This document shows, piece by piece, positions 46,687-55,776 of a stretch of DNA of 64,000 bases. A program made the translations under genes and the position numbers. Location: the NCBI RefSeq assembly GCF_035634895.1, contig NZ_DASQCC010000194.1, forward strand, positions 1-64,000, given 5' to 3'. Numbering within the stretch: position 1 is the stretch's first letter; the number at the start of each line of letters is the position of its first letter. Source of the stretch: Actinophytocola sp035634895. GTDB taxonomy: Bacteria > Actinomycetota > Actinomycetes > Mycobacteriales > Pseudonocardiaceae. The notes below the pieces were generated by a model. It was not told where the DNA came from and ran no database searches. It saw nothing but the letters and a program-made list of their open reading frames with translations.

Positions 46687-46722
46687 GCGGCGTCGCCTGA
46701 CGTGCCGGTCGGGCGACGCCGC
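46687..46722. terminator. Intercistronic hairpin after xylA
   Basis: GCGGCGTCGCC (46687-46697) and GGGCGACGCCGC (46711-46722) form an 11-bp stem around a loop of about 13 bases, 12 bp past the xylA stop and 66 bp ahead of the giant gene's start. It may reduce read-through into that gene or protect the upstream mRNA. Confidence 0.7.
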
Positions 46723-46734
46723 TATCTTTTTGTG

Positions 46735-47892
46735 TCAGCGAGTACCGAAAAGGTGCTCAAGGGCGAGCTGGTCGAGCTTTTCCACGTGCGCGCCGCGCAG
46801 GGCCGCCGCCTCCGCGTCGAACTCCTCCGCCCGCAGGTCCGCGAGGCTCTCGCCGTCGGCAAGCGTCGGCTTCGACAGCTCACCCGCACGGGCCTCGTCG
46901 AACGCCGCCGAGACCTCCGGGTCGGCCCGGAACGCACGCGCCTTCTCCGCGAAGATCAGGTAGTTGCGCATGCAGGCCTTGGCCGACTCCCACACACCGG
47001 ACTCGTCCTCGATCCGGCCCGGCTTGAAGTCGAAGTGGCGCGGACCGTCGTAGTCGCTGTTCTCCAGCAGGTCGACCAGCAGGAACGCCGTCTTGACGTC
47101 GCCGTTGCCGAACCGCAGGTCCTGGTCGTACCGGGGCCCGTTCTGGCCGTTCAGGTCGATGTGGAACAGCTTGTTGTGCCACAGCGCCTGGGCATACCCG
47201 TGCACGACGGACATACCGGCCATCTGCTCGTGGCCGACCTCGGGGTTGAGGCCGACCCGGTCCGGCTCCTCCAGCTCGTTGATGAAGGCGAGCGCGTGCC
47301 CGATCGTCGGCAGGAAGATGTTCCCGCGCGGCTCGTTCGGCTTGGGCTCCAACGCGAAGCGGAGGTCGTAGCCCTGCTCCCGCACGTACGCGCACAGGAT
47401 GTCGAGCGACTCCTTGTACCGGTCGAGGGAGGCACGGACGTCCTTCGCCACGTCCGACTCGGCGCCCTCTCGGCCGCCCCACAGGACGTAGGTCTTGGCG
47501 CCCAGCTCGGCCGCCAGGTCCAGGTTGCGCAGGACCTTGCGCAGTGCGTAGCGACGAACGTCACGGTCGTTCGCCGTGAGGGCGCCCTCCTTGAACACCG
47601 GGTGGCTGAACAGGTTGGTGGTGGCGGTCGTCACGATCAGCCCGGTGGCGTCGAGCGCCTTGCGGAAGCTCGCGATCTTGGCGGCCCGGTCGGCGTCCGG
47701 CGAGCCCAACCCGAACAGGTCGTCGTCGTGGAAGTTCACGCCGTACGCGCCCAGCTCGGCGAGCTTCTCGACCGCGTGGGCGGGGTCCATCGGCTCGCGG
47801 GTGGCGACGCCGAACGGGTCGACGCCCGGCCAGCCCACGGTCCAAAGACCGAAGCTGAACTTGTGTTCCGGGCGAGGGGTGAAGTCAGTCAT
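46735..47892 (-). CDS. xylA: Xylose isomerase
   Basis: A 385-residue class I (actinobacterial) xylose isomerase. The catalytic histidine lies in VNFHDDDL, with metal and substrate ligands in VLWGGREG, LEPKPNEPRG, NPEVGHEQMAG, FHIDLNGQNGPRYDQD and the late RHFDFKPGR; all look intact. It converts D-xylose to D-xylulose for XylB. The ATG overlaps the Gfo/Idh gene's stop as ATGA, so xylose isomerisation and the oxidoreductase are coexpressed with the sugar ABC importer under the ROK regulator. Confidence 0.97.
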   Translation of the reverse strand: MTDFTPRPEHKFSFGLWTVGWPGVDPFGVATREPMDPAHAVEKLAELGAYGVNFHDDDLFGLGSPDADRAAKIASFRKALDATGLIVTTATTNLFSHPVFKEGALTANDRDVRRYALRKVLRNLDLAAELGAKTYVLWGGREGAESDVAKDVRASLDRYKESLDILCAYVREQGYDLRFALEPKPNEPRGNIFLPTIGHALAFINELEEPDRVGLNPEVGHEQMAGMSVVHGYAQALWHNKLFHIDLNGQNGPRYDQDLRFGNGDVKTAFLLVDLLENSDYDGPRHFDFKPGRIEDESGVWESAKACMRNYLIFAEKARAFRADPEVSAAFDEARAGELSKPTLADGESLADLRAEEFDAEAAALRGAHVEKLDQLALEHLFGTR

Positions 47893-49043
47893 ACAGGAAT
47901 CTCCGTCCACTGTGAACCGTTCTCGGCACTCCTTTCTACCGCGCCGAGCACCCGCTGCACCTGGAGTCCGTCCTTGAAGGACGGACTGGGGTTCACCCCG
48001 TCGTGTATCGCCCGCAGGAAATCCACCACTTCGTGGGTGAATGTGTGTTCGTAGCCGAGAATGTGCCCCGGTGGCCACCACGCGCCGACGTACGGGTGCG
48101 TGGGCTCGGTCACGAGGATCCGCCGGAAGCCGGCCTCGTCACCGGGGTTCGCGCCGTCGTAGAACCACAGCTCGTTCATGTCCTCGAAGCCGAACCGCAA
48201 CGAGCCGAGCGAGCCGTTGATCTCCAGCGACATGCCGTTCTTGCGCCCGAGCGCGAAGCGCGTCGCCTCGTACGTGGCGAGGGCGCCGCCCGCGAACCGT
48301 CCGAAGAAGACAGCGGCGTCGTCGACGGTCACGTCGTCCAGCTTGCCGCCGCTCTCGTCCGGTCGCTTGTGGACGAACGTCTTCGTGAGCGCGGAGACGC
48401 CGGTCAGCAAATCACCCACGAGATACTGCGTCGCGTCGATGATGTGCGCGCCGAGGTCGCCGAGCGCGCCGGAGCCGGCCTTGTCCTTGCGCAGCCGCCA
48501 GGTCATTGGCGCGTCGGCGTCGGACAGCCAGTCCTGCAGGTAGAGCGCGCGGACGTGGCGGACCTCGCCGAGCCGGCCCTCCTCGATCAGCTTGCGGGCG
48601 AAGGCGATCGCGGGCACGCGACGGTAGTTGAACGCCACCATCGAGCGCACACCGCGCTCCCTGGCCGCCTCCGCGGCGGCCACCATCGTCTCCGCCTCCT
48701 CGACGGTGTTGGCGAGCGGCTTCTCGCACAGCACGTGCTTGCCGGCCTCCAGCGCCGCCACCGCTATCTCACAGTGCGAGTCGCCCGGCGTGCAGATGTC
48801 CACGATCTGCACGTCGGGCGAGCGGACCAGCTCGCGCCAGTCCGTCTGCACGCTGTGCCACCCGAACTTCGCCGCGGCCGCCTTGGTGCGCGCGAGGTCA
48901 CGCCCACCGAGCACGGCGAGTTCCGGTGTCACCGGCAGGTCGAAGAACCGGTGCGCGGTCCGCCACGCGTGTGAGTGCACCGCACCCATGAACGCGTGGC
49001 CGACCATGCCGACCCCGATCCGTCCCCCGCTGCCCTCTGTCAT
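47889..49043 (-). CDS. Gfo/Idh/MocA-family oxidoreductase
   Basis: A 384-residue NAD(P)-dependent sugar oxidoreductase. The Rossmann loop is GVGMVGHAFMGAVHSHAW, the EKPLANTVEEAE segment carries the catalytic lysine, and GDLGAHIIDATQYLVGD supplies the Asp/His pair. The C-terminal domain is complete. A GGAGGGTGAG site precedes ATG 49043. Members oxidise sugars at C1, C2 or C3; the neighbouring ThuA, DUF1080 and isomerase genes favour a 3-keto-sugar reaction, which is inference. It lies 57 bp after the binding-protein gene and overlaps xylA. Confidence 0.93.
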   Translation of the reverse strand: MTEGSGGRIGVGMVGHAFMGAVHSHAWRTAHRFFDLPVTPELAVLGGRDLARTKAAAAKFGWHSVQTDWRELVRSPDVQIVDICTPGDSHCEIAVAALEAGKHVLCEKPLANTVEEAETMVAAAEAARERGVRSMVAFNYRRVPAIAFARKLIEEGRLGEVRHVRALYLQDWLSDADAPMTWRLRKDKAGSGALGDLGAHIIDATQYLVGDLLTGVSALTKTFVHKRPDESGGKLDDVTVDDAAVFFGRFAGGALATYEATRFALGRKNGMSLEINGSLGSLRFGFEDMNELWFYDGANPGDEAGFRRILVTEPTHPYVGAWWPPGHILGYEHTFTHEVVDFLRAIHDGVNPSPSFKDGLQVQRVLGAVERSAENGSQWTEIPV

Positions 49044-49100
49044 CTCACCCTCCGTTGGTCATCAAGAAGTACGCACTGACACACCCGCTCTGTTGGTGGA

Positions 49101-50150
49101 TCAGGAGTCGAAGCCGACGTCCAGGTAGTCGTCGACGTTCTCCTTGGTGACCACGGCCGAGTACGTGGTGATGAACGCCGGGATCTCGTGCTCCGCCATG
49201 TCCGCGATGCCCTTCGACTGGCCGAGCAGCCGGGCCAGCGAGATGGCCGACGACGCCATCGACGGGCTGTAGAGCACGGTCGCCTTGATGACCTTGTTGT
49301 CCGCCTTGATGATGTCCATCATGTTCTTCGAGCCGGCGCCGCCGACCATGATGAACTCGCTGCGGCCCGCGGAGTCGATCGCCGCCATGACGCCGATGCC
49401 CTGGTCGTCGTCGTGGTTCCACAGCGCGTCGAGCTTGCTGGCGCCCTGCAGCAGGTTCGCCGTCTGCTTCTCGCCGGACTCCGCCGTGAACTCCGCCGCC
49501 ACGCGCGGGCCGACCGAGAAACCGTTCTTGGCGAGCGCGTCCTTGTAGCCCTTGCTGCGTTCCTGGGTCAGCGGCAGCGAGTCGATGCCCGCGACCTCGC
49601 CGATGATCGGGCTCGAGACGTTCTTGGCCTTCATCTGCTCGGCGATGTAGAGGCCCGCGTTGTAGCCCATGCGGTAGTTGTCGCCGCCGATCCACGTGCG
49701 GTACGCGGTCGGGGTGTCGAAGACGCGGTCCAGGTTGACCACCGGGATGCCCGCGTCCATCGCCTCCTGACCGGCGGAGGTGAGCGCCTTGCCGTCCTGC
49801 GGCAGGATCACGAGGACGTCGACCTTCTCGTTGACCAGGGACTCGACCTGCGCGATCTGCTGGTCGACGTTGCTCGTGCCCTCGGTGGCCTTGAAGGTGA
49901 CGTCCTTGAACACGTCGGCCTGCGCCTTGGCGTTCTTGGTGATCGCCGCGATCCAGCCGTGGTCCGCGGCCGGCGCGGCGAAGCCGATCGTGACCTGCTT
50001 GCCCTGCTTGGCGTTGTCCTCGCCGCCCTGCGCCACCTGCTGCGGCGTGTCACCGCTCGAGTCGTTGGAGGTGCAGGCGACGGCGAACGCGCTCGCGCCG
50101 AGCGCGCCGGCGCCGAGGAGGAATCGACGGCGGGCCAGGGACGGGTCCAT
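49101..50150 (-). CDS. Sugar ABC transporter substrate-binding lipoprotein
   Basis: A 349-residue periplasmic-binding protein of the ribose/xylose type. The N-terminus combines twin arginines (RRRFLLGAGALG) with a lipobox ending AVAC, so it is probably a Tat-exported lipoprotein. The mature domain has TIGFAAPAADHGWIAAITKNA, QIAQVESLVNEKVDVLVILP and DAGIPVVNLDRVF. A CBP-type DDDQGIG segment lines the pocket. It works with the permease and double ATPase immediately upstream. Xylose or a related pentose/glycoside is the likely ligand because of xylA in the operon. Confidence 0.93.
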   Translation of the reverse strand: MDPSLARRRFLLGAGALGASAFAVACTSNDSSGDTPQQVAQGGEDNAKQGKQVTIGFAAPAADHGWIAAITKNAKAQADVFKDVTFKATEGTSNVDQQIAQVESLVNEKVDVLVILPQDGKALTSAGQEAMDAGIPVVNLDRVFDTPTAYRTWIGGDNYRMGYNAGLYIAEQMKAKNVSSPIIGEVAGIDSLPLTQERSKGYKDALAKNGFSVGPRVAAEFTAESGEKQTANLLQGASKLDALWNHDDDQGIGVMAAIDSAGRSEFIMVGGAGSKNMMDIIKADNKVIKATVLYSPSMASSAISLARLLGQSKGIADMAEHEIPAFITTYSAVVTKENVDDYLDVGFDS

Positions 50151-50212
50151 AGGTACTCCCTTGTACTGAGGTCGGACGGGGGGATCTTTCGTGGCGGGAA
50201 ACAGGAATGGTC

Positions 50213-51232
50213 CTAGGTTTTCGCACGGCGGGAGGTCAGCGTCTGCAGCAGCACGGCGCCGACGATGATCACACCCTTGGCGATGTTCTGGATGTCGGTC
50301 TCGAGGTTGTTCTGGGTGAAGATGCTGTTCACCACGGTGAAGATCAGCACGCCGATGAGCGTGCCGATCAGCGTGCCGCGGCCGCCGGTGAGCAGCGTGC
50401 CGCCGATGACGACGGCGGCGATGGCGTCCAGTTCGTAGAACATGCCGTTGGTCGATGCGCCCGATGTGGTGCGGGCGACCACCATGATCGCGGCGATGCC
50501 GCAGCACAGGCCGGCGATCGCGTAGACCATCGCCGTGTGCAGCTTGACGTTGATGCCGGCGAGGCGCGCGGCTTCGGTGTTGCCGCCGATCGCGAAGGTG
50601 CGGCGGCCGAACGTCGTGCGGTTCAACAGGATCCAGCCGACCACGAACACGACGGCGAGCATCCAGATCAGCACGGGGATGCCGAGGAGGTCACCGCGGA
50701 AGAAGTCGAGGAAGCCCTGCTCCCGCACGACCTGCGTCTGCCGTTCGGACAGCCGCTCGGCGAGGCCGCGGGCCGACGCGTACATGGCGAGCGTCGCGAT
50801 GAAGGGCACGACCTTGCCGTAGGAGATGAGCACGCCGTTGATGAGCCCCGCACCGAGACCCACCAGCAGTGCGCACAGGACCATCACCCACGGGCCGTAC
50901 TCCTGGGTCGCCAGCGTCGTCATCCACACGCTCGACAGCGCGACCATCGAGCCGACCGACAGGTCGATGCCGCCCGAGATGATGACGAACGTCATACCGA
51001 CCGAGACGACGCCGATGGCCGCGGCCAGCCGCAGCATGATGGAGACGTTGTTCTCGCCGAGGAAGGTTGAGTTGAGTGCGTACCCGACGATGCACAGCGC
51101 GACGAGCACGCCGATGAGGATCGTCAGCCGGATGTCCAGCGGGAACCCACCGGACTTCTTCGGCGGAGCCGTCTGCACGGCGGGCGGCCGATTGTCCACA
51201 GTGGATGGTGACTTCTCAGACACGTCGCTCAC
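50213..51232 (-). CDS. Sugar ABC transporter permease (RbsC/XylH type)
   Basis: A 339-residue permease with an N-terminal cytosolic Pro-rich extension (residues 1-30) and about eight to ten membrane helices. The conserved segments are MTFVIISGGIDLSVGSMVAL, GAGLINGVLISYGKVVPFIATLA and AIGGNTEAARLAGINV, the coupling region for the ATPase. It overlaps the ATPase gene by 4 bp and precedes the binding protein by 62 bp. Confidence 0.94.
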   Translation of the reverse strand: MSDVSEKSPSTVDNRPPAVQTAPPKKSGGFPLDIRLTILIGVLVALCIVGYALNSTFLGENNVSIMLRLAAAIGVVSVGMTFVIISGGIDLSVGSMVALSSVWMTTLATQEYGPWVMVLCALLVGLGAGLINGVLISYGKVVPFIATLAMYASARGLAERLSERQTQVVREQGFLDFFRGDLLGIPVLIWMLAVVFVVGWILLNRTTFGRRTFAIGGNTEAARLAGINVKLHTAMVYAIAGLCCGIAAIMVVARTTSGASTNGMFYELDAIAAVVIGGTLLTGGRGTLIGTLIGVLIFTVVNSIFTQNNLETDIQNIAKGVIIVGAVLLQTLTSRRAKT

Positions 51233-52779
51233 ACCACTACCTCGCTACCTTCCATCACCATGTCCAGAATGGACGCTTCGGTGAGCTCCTTGGCCGGCGC
51301 CTCGGTGAGCACCCGGCCTTCCCGCATGACCAGCACGCGGTCGGACAGCCCGAGCACCTCGGGCACCTCGCTCGAGACCAGCACCACGGCCACCCCGGCG
51401 GCCGCGAGCTCGTGGATCAGCCGGTACAGCTCGGCGCGCGCGCCGACGTCGACGCCGCGCGTCGGCTCGTCGAGCAGCAAAACCTTGCAGTCGCGCACGA
51501 GCCACCGTGCGACGACCGCCTTCTGTTGGTTGCCACCGGAGAACGTGCGCACGAGCCGCCGGGGGTCGGCCGGGCGCATGTCGAGCCGTTCCAGCGTGGC
51601 GCGGGAGTCCCGCAGTTCCCTGCCACGGTCGGCGAAGCCGAACCGGCTGTACTCCGGCAGGCTCGCGAGCGTCACGTTGTTGGCCACCGACTGGTCCAGC
51701 AGCAGCGCCTGGCTCTTGCGCTCCTCGGGCGCGAGCCCGATGCCGGCCGCGACCGCGGCGGAGACACTGCCCGGCCGCAGGCGCCGCCCGCCGATCGTCA
51801 CCATGCCGGCGTCGGACTTCCTTGCCCCGTAGACGGTTTCGAGCACCTCGCTGCGGCCGGCGCCGACCAGGCCGGCGATGCCGAGGATCTCCCCGGCCCG
51901 CACGGTGAAGCTGACGTCGGAGAACTCGCCCTTCCGCGAGAGCCCGGTGACCGTGAGGACCTCGTTGCCCTCGTCAACGGTGGTCACCTCGCGGAGCGGG
52001 AACACCGTCTCCACCATGCGGCCGGACATGAGGTTCACGAGGTCGGCCGTCGGGGTGTCGGCCGGCAGGTTCGTCCCGACCGTGCGGCCGTCCTTGAGGA
52101 CGGTGACCCGGTCGCCGATGCGGCGGATCTCGTCGAGCCGGTGGGAGATGTAGACGACCGCGACGCCGTCGTCGGTGAGGTCCTCGACGACGCGGAACAG
52201 GTTGTCCACCTCGTCGGCGGCGAGCGCGGCGGTCGGCTCGTCCATGATGATCAGCTTCGCGTCATGCGCGAGCGCGCGGGCCATTGACACGAGCTGCTGG
52301 CCGGCCGCCGACAGCAGCCCGACCTCGCGGCCCGGCGGGATCTCGGGGTGGCCGAGCCGGCGCATGAGCTCGCGGGCCTGGCGGCGGGCCGAGCCCCGGT
52401 TCGAGAAGCCGAACCTCGACGGCTCGTGGCCGAGGAAGATGTTCTCCGCGACCGAGAGCCCCTCGACGAGGTCCAGCTCCTGGTACATGGTCGCCACGCC
52501 GAGCCGCAGCGCGGCGTCCGGTGAGGTCAGCCGGGCCGGCGTGCTCCGCCAGAGGATGGCGCCCTCGTCGGGCTGGTGCGCGCCGGACAGGACCTTGATC
52601 AGCGTCGACTTGCCGGCGCCGTTCTGGCCGAGCAGGCAGTGCACCTCCCCGGCGCGGACCTCCAGGTCCACGCCGTCCAGCGCACGCACGCCGGGGAAGG
52701 TCTTGACGATGCCGGACATCGTCAGGAGCACTTCGTCCGTCGGGTCACTCGCAGTGCTCATTGGTTCGCTCCCGCTCAC
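51229..52779 (-). CDS. Sugar ABC transporter, double ATP-binding protein
   Basis: A 516-residue tandem cassette ATPase. The first half has Walker A GQNGAGKST and a Walker B ending LIIMDEPTAAL. The second has a degenerate Walker A (GLVGAGRSE), signature FSGGNQQKAVVARWL and LLLDEPTRGVD. This is the RbsA/XylG pattern. GTG 52779 overlaps the ROK gene's stop as GTGA and is preferred; ATG 52761 is a shorter alternative. The gene links regulator and transporter in one operon. Confidence 0.94.
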   Translation of the reverse strand: MSGSEPMSTASDPTDEVLLTMSGIVKTFPGVRALDGVDLEVRAGEVHCLLGQNGAGKSTLIKVLSGAHQPDEGAILWRSTPARLTSPDAALRLGVATMYQELDLVEGLSVAENIFLGHEPSRFGFSNRGSARRQARELMRRLGHPEIPPGREVGLLSAAGQQLVSMARALAHDAKLIIMDEPTAALAADEVDNLFRVVEDLTDDGVAVVYISHRLDEIRRIGDRVTVLKDGRTVGTNLPADTPTADLVNLMSGRMVETVFPLREVTTVDEGNEVLTVTGLSRKGEFSDVSFTVRAGEILGIAGLVGAGRSEVLETVYGARKSDAGMVTIGGRRLRPGSVSAAVAAGIGLAPEERKSQALLLDQSVANNVTLASLPEYSRFGFADRGRELRDSRATLERLDMRPADPRRLVRTFSGGNQQKAVVARWLVRDCKVLLLDEPTRGVDVGARAELYRLIHELAAAGVAVVLVSSEVPEVLGLSDRVLVMREGRVLTEAPAKELTEASILDMVMEGSEVVV

Positions 52780-54014
52780 GCCGGCGCCTCCTGTTCCTGT
52801 GCCTGGACGACGGGCACGACCGTGGGGTCCTCCAGCACCCGGCGCAGCGACGCCAACGCGCCGCCGGTGGTCGCCGCGGTGAAGCCGAGCCGCGAGCCGA
52901 CCACTCTCGCGCCGCCGGCGCCGGGTGCGAGGACATGGGCCACGACCTGGCTGCGAATCGGCTCGACCAGCCACTCGGGCAGCGCGGCGAAGTAGCCGCC
53001 GAGCACCACCACGGCCGGGTTGAGCATGTTCACCAGGTACGAGACCCCGAGACCCAGCGCGATCGCGATCTGGTGCAACGCGTCGAGCGTGCGCCGGTCA
53101 TGCTGTTCCGCGCGGGAGCGGATCATGCGCATGCGCTGGTCGAGATCGAGTGCGGGGTCGCGGATCGGGTCGTCCGGGTCGGCACAGGCGTGCAGCAGCG
53201 CGCCGAGCCCGACCTGGGTCTCCCAGCAGCCGCGGCGCCCGCACGAGCAGTACGGGCCGAGCGGGTCCATGGCCATGTGCCCGATCTCGCCGGCGAACCC
53301 GCCCACGCCCCGGATGAGCCGGCCACCGGCGATCACGCCGCCGCCGATGCCGAAGTCGCCGGTCAGGTAGACGAGGTCGGCGACGTCCATGGCCGCCAAC
53401 TCCGCCATGGCGCCGAGGTTCGCGTCGTTGTCGACGACGATCTGGTCGAGCGGGAGGTCCGTGCGGGCGGCGAGGCCGTCGACGACCGCGACGTCCCGCC
53501 AGCGCAGCCGCGGCGAGAAGGTGACCGTGCCGGCCTCCGTGTCCACCAGGCCGGGGACGGAGACGGTGACGCCGATGGCGTTCTTGAGGCCGGCCATGGC
53601 CTCGGTCACCAGCTGGGCGAGCTGGGCGAGCGTCTGCTCGGGCCCGGCCGCCGGCACGTCCACGGTGGCTCGCTTCTGGAACAGGACCTCGCCGCTGAGG
53701 TTGGTGACGAGCGCGCTGACGTGCCCGACATGCACGTCCAGGCCGATGCCGCACACGCTGTCGGGCCGCAGGTCGACCAGCTGGCCGGGGCGTCCCTGCC
53801 CGCCGGCGGACACCCCGGCGTCGTGCACGAGCCCCCGCGTCTCGAGGTCGGTGACGAGGCTGGAGACGGTCGCCTTGGAGAGCCCGGACCGCACCGCGAG
53901 CTGGGCCCGCGAGAGCGCCCCGTGCTCCCTGAGGGTGCGCACGAGCAGCGCGAGGTTCCCTCGGCGCAGACCCGCCTGGTCTGCGGGGCGGCTCTGGCCC
54001 ACCGGCGCTCCCAC
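52776..54014 (-). CDS. ROK-family transcriptional regulator, operon-leading
   Basis: A 412-residue ROK repressor. An N-terminal winged helix (residues 15-80) contains LSRAQLAVRSGLSKATVSSLV, followed by the sugar-kinase-like domain. The ROK zinc motif is CSCGRRGCWE with the preceding GEIGH histidine, and the phosphate loop VYLTGDFGIGGGV is present. It opens the operon that encodes the sugar transporter, oxidoreductase and xylA and probably represses it until xylose or a related sugar binds, as XylR-type ROK proteins do. The ligand is inferred from the operon. Confidence 0.92.
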   Translation of the reverse strand: MGAPVGQSRPADQAGLRRGNLALLVRTLREHGALSRAQLAVRSGLSKATVSSLVTDLETRGLVHDAGVSAGGQGRPGQLVDLRPDSVCGIGLDVHVGHVSALVTNLSGEVLFQKRATVDVPAAGPEQTLAQLAQLVTEAMAGLKNAIGVTVSVPGLVDTEAGTVTFSPRLRWRDVAVVDGLAARTDLPLDQIVVDNDANLGAMAELAAMDVADLVYLTGDFGIGGGVIAGGRLIRGVGGFAGEIGHMAMDPLGPYCSCGRRGCWETQVGLGALLHACADPDDPIRDPALDLDQRMRMIRSRAEQHDRRTLDALHQIAIALGLGVSYLVNMLNPAVVVLGGYFAALPEWLVEPIRSQVVAHVLAPGAGGARVVGSRLGFTAATTGGALASLRRVLEDPTVVPVVQAQEQEAPA

Positions 54015-54198
54015 TTCGTTGAGTGCCCGATCGAAGACCGGTGCTCTAACTCACAAAGAAGACTGTCTCAGGGGGACATAGGTCTGCAATAGTCCGATTG
54101 GCGCAACATCTTACCCGATCTTTCGTCCCGAATCGTCAAAAGAAGCGCTGCCCCAGCGAGAAGTCCCCCGCCCACCACCCCCCGTCCGCCCCCAAAAA
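54015..54198. promoter_or_regulatory. Promoter region of the ROK-sugar operon
   Basis: This stretch between the ROK start and the repeat array must hold the operon promoter. It is unusually AT-rich for the window (about 54040-54160, with CTAACTCACAAAGAAGACTG and similar), as expected for a promoter and operator. No clear palindrome or -35/-10 pair could be fixed by eye. Confidence 0.4.
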
Positions 54199-54450
54199 CC
54201 CGCGAGTCCCGCGTTCAACCATGGCGAGTCCCGCGTTCGCACATACCGAGTTGCGGTTTCGTGCAGACGGCGTGTGCACGAAACCGCAACTCAGGGTGTG
54301 TGAACGCGGGACTCGATGTGCTCGGACCCGGGACGGGACTCGGCGTGCTCGAACACCGGACTCGGTGTGCGTGAACGCGGGACTCTGGGTGGTTGAACGC
54401 GGGACTCGGTGTGCTTGAACGCGGGACTCGCGGTGTGTGAAGGCGGGACT
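54199..54450. repeat. Second GAACGCGGGACTCG array around a hairpin
   Basis: Same organisation as 4393-4692: two inverted CGAGTCCCGCGTTC units to the left, a perfect central hairpin, then about seven direct units with the GAACGCGGGACTCG core to the right. The last unit ends 6 bp before the stop of the second ROK gene. Some units carry insertions (for example near 54325-54345). No gene is supported in it. Confidence 0.9.
54248..54292. repeat. Perfect 18-bp inverted repeat, arms identical to 4451-4495
   Basis: Arms at 54248-54265 and 54275-54292 are base-for-base the same as those at 4451-4468 and 4478-4495. Only the 9-base loop differs at its end (GACGGCGTG against GACGGGACA). Exact conservation of arms over 50 kb, in otherwise diverged arrays, suggests recent copying or selection for the stem. 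Confidence 0.92.
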
Positions 54451-54455
54451 CGCGG

Positions 54456-55658
54456 TTAGTTCATGGGGGCGAAGGCTCGGTCGGTTGCTGACCATGCCGC
54501 GCCGGTTACGCCGGCGATCTCGCCCAGCTCCGACAGGACTATCGGGAGGTTGCCGGTCGCCAGGGGGAGTGAGCGGCGGTAGACGGAGCTGCGGACCTCG
54601 GCGAGGAGTGGGTGGCCCAGGCGGGAGACGCCGCCGCCGATGACCACGATGCCCGGGTTGAGGAAGCTCACCAGCGACGCGACCACGTGGCCCAGGCGGC
54701 GGCCGCCTTCGCGGACCAGGTTCGCGGCGGCGAAGTCGCCGGCCGTGGCGGCCTCGCCCACGTCCTGGGCGGTCAGCTTGCCCCGGTCGGTCAGCTTCTC
54801 GGCCAGCATGGCCGAACGGCCGGAGCGGGCCAGGGTCAGCGCGTCGCGGGCCAGTGCCGAGCCGCCGAAGTACGCCTCCAGGCAGCCGACCTCGCCGCAC
54901 GCGCAGGCGGGACCGTAGTCGTCGAGACGGATGTGGCCGATGTCGCCCGCCGTGCCCGCGACCCCGCGGTACACCTTGCCGCCGAGCACGATGCCGCAGC
55001 CGATGCCGGTGCCGACCTTCACGAAGATGAGGTCGTCGAGCGAGCGGGCCACGCCTGCGTGCCGCTCGCCCAGCGCCATGACGTTGACGTCATTGTCGAC
55101 GGTGACCGGACAGTCCCACTTCCCGGCCAGCTCGTCACGTACCGGGTAGCGGTCCCAGCCGGGCATGATCGGCGGCGCGACCGGCATGCCGTCACGGAAG
55201 CTCACCGGGCCGGGCAGGCCGATGCCGGCGCCCATCAGGCGACCGGGCGCCTTCTGCAGCACGCGGGCGGCGAGGTCGACGATGCGGCCGAGCACGGGGG
55301 TGGGGCCGAGCCGGACCTCACAGTCCTCGCTCTCGATGGCCAGGACCTCGCACCGGCCGTCGGTGAGCGCGACGTTGATCGAGGTCGCACCCACGTCCGC
55401 GGCGATGAAGCGCAGGTCGTCGGCGAGATGCACGAGCGTCGAGCGGCGGCCGCCCCTGCTCGCGGCCGGGCCGCCGATCTCGACCAGTCCGGTGTCGACC
55501 AGCCGCGCGAGCTCGCCGGTCAGCTTGGCCCTGGGCAGGTCGAGCCGTTCCCCGAGGGCTACGCGGGACATCGGGCCCTCGTCGCGCAGCAACGCGAGCA
55601 GTCGCGACTGCTGCCGCGAGGACACCTTCACCTGCTGCCCCGTGGTCGGCGAGTTCAC
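54456..55658 (-). CDS. ROK-family transcriptional regulator
   Basis: A 400-residue ROK protein. The winged helix includes MSRVALGERLDLPRAKLTGEL, and the kinase-like domain has FIAADVGATSINVALTDG, the VKVGTGIGCGIVLGG phosphate loop, the GHIRLDDYG histidine and the CACGEVGCLEA zinc motif. It starts at GTG 55658. It stands as a single gene beside the first ROK operon, separated by the repeat array, and may be autoregulated or control the same sugar genes. Ligand unknown. Confidence 0.9.
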   Translation of the reverse strand: MNSPTTGQQVKVSSRQQSRLLALLRDEGPMSRVALGERLDLPRAKLTGELARLVDTGLVEIGGPAASRGGRRSTLVHLADDLRFIAADVGATSINVALTDGRCEVLAIESEDCEVRLGPTPVLGRIVDLAARVLQKAPGRLMGAGIGLPGPVSFRDGMPVAPPIMPGWDRYPVRDELAGKWDCPVTVDNDVNVMALGERHAGVARSLDDLIFVKVGTGIGCGIVLGGKVYRGVAGTAGDIGHIRLDDYGPACACGEVGCLEAYFGGSALARDALTLARSGRSAMLAEKLTDRGKLTAQDVGEAATAGDFAAANLVREGGRRLGHVVASLVSFLNPGIVVIGGGVSRLGHPLLAEVRSSVYRRSLPLATGNLPIVLSELGEIAGVTGAAWSATDRAFAPMN

Positions 55659-55776
55659 ATGTTCAATCTAACCCCGAACGGGTACGCGCTAGTCGTAGAC
55701 TGCGCGCCGCCGCGTCCCCGAGTCCCCACCGGATCGCGCGGCATGTCCACCCCAACAACCACCTGGAGTAACGAAC

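Noticed and set aside
54136..54900. Minus-strand frame of 254 codons across the second array
   Set aside because: It shadows the second ROK gene and then reads through repeats.
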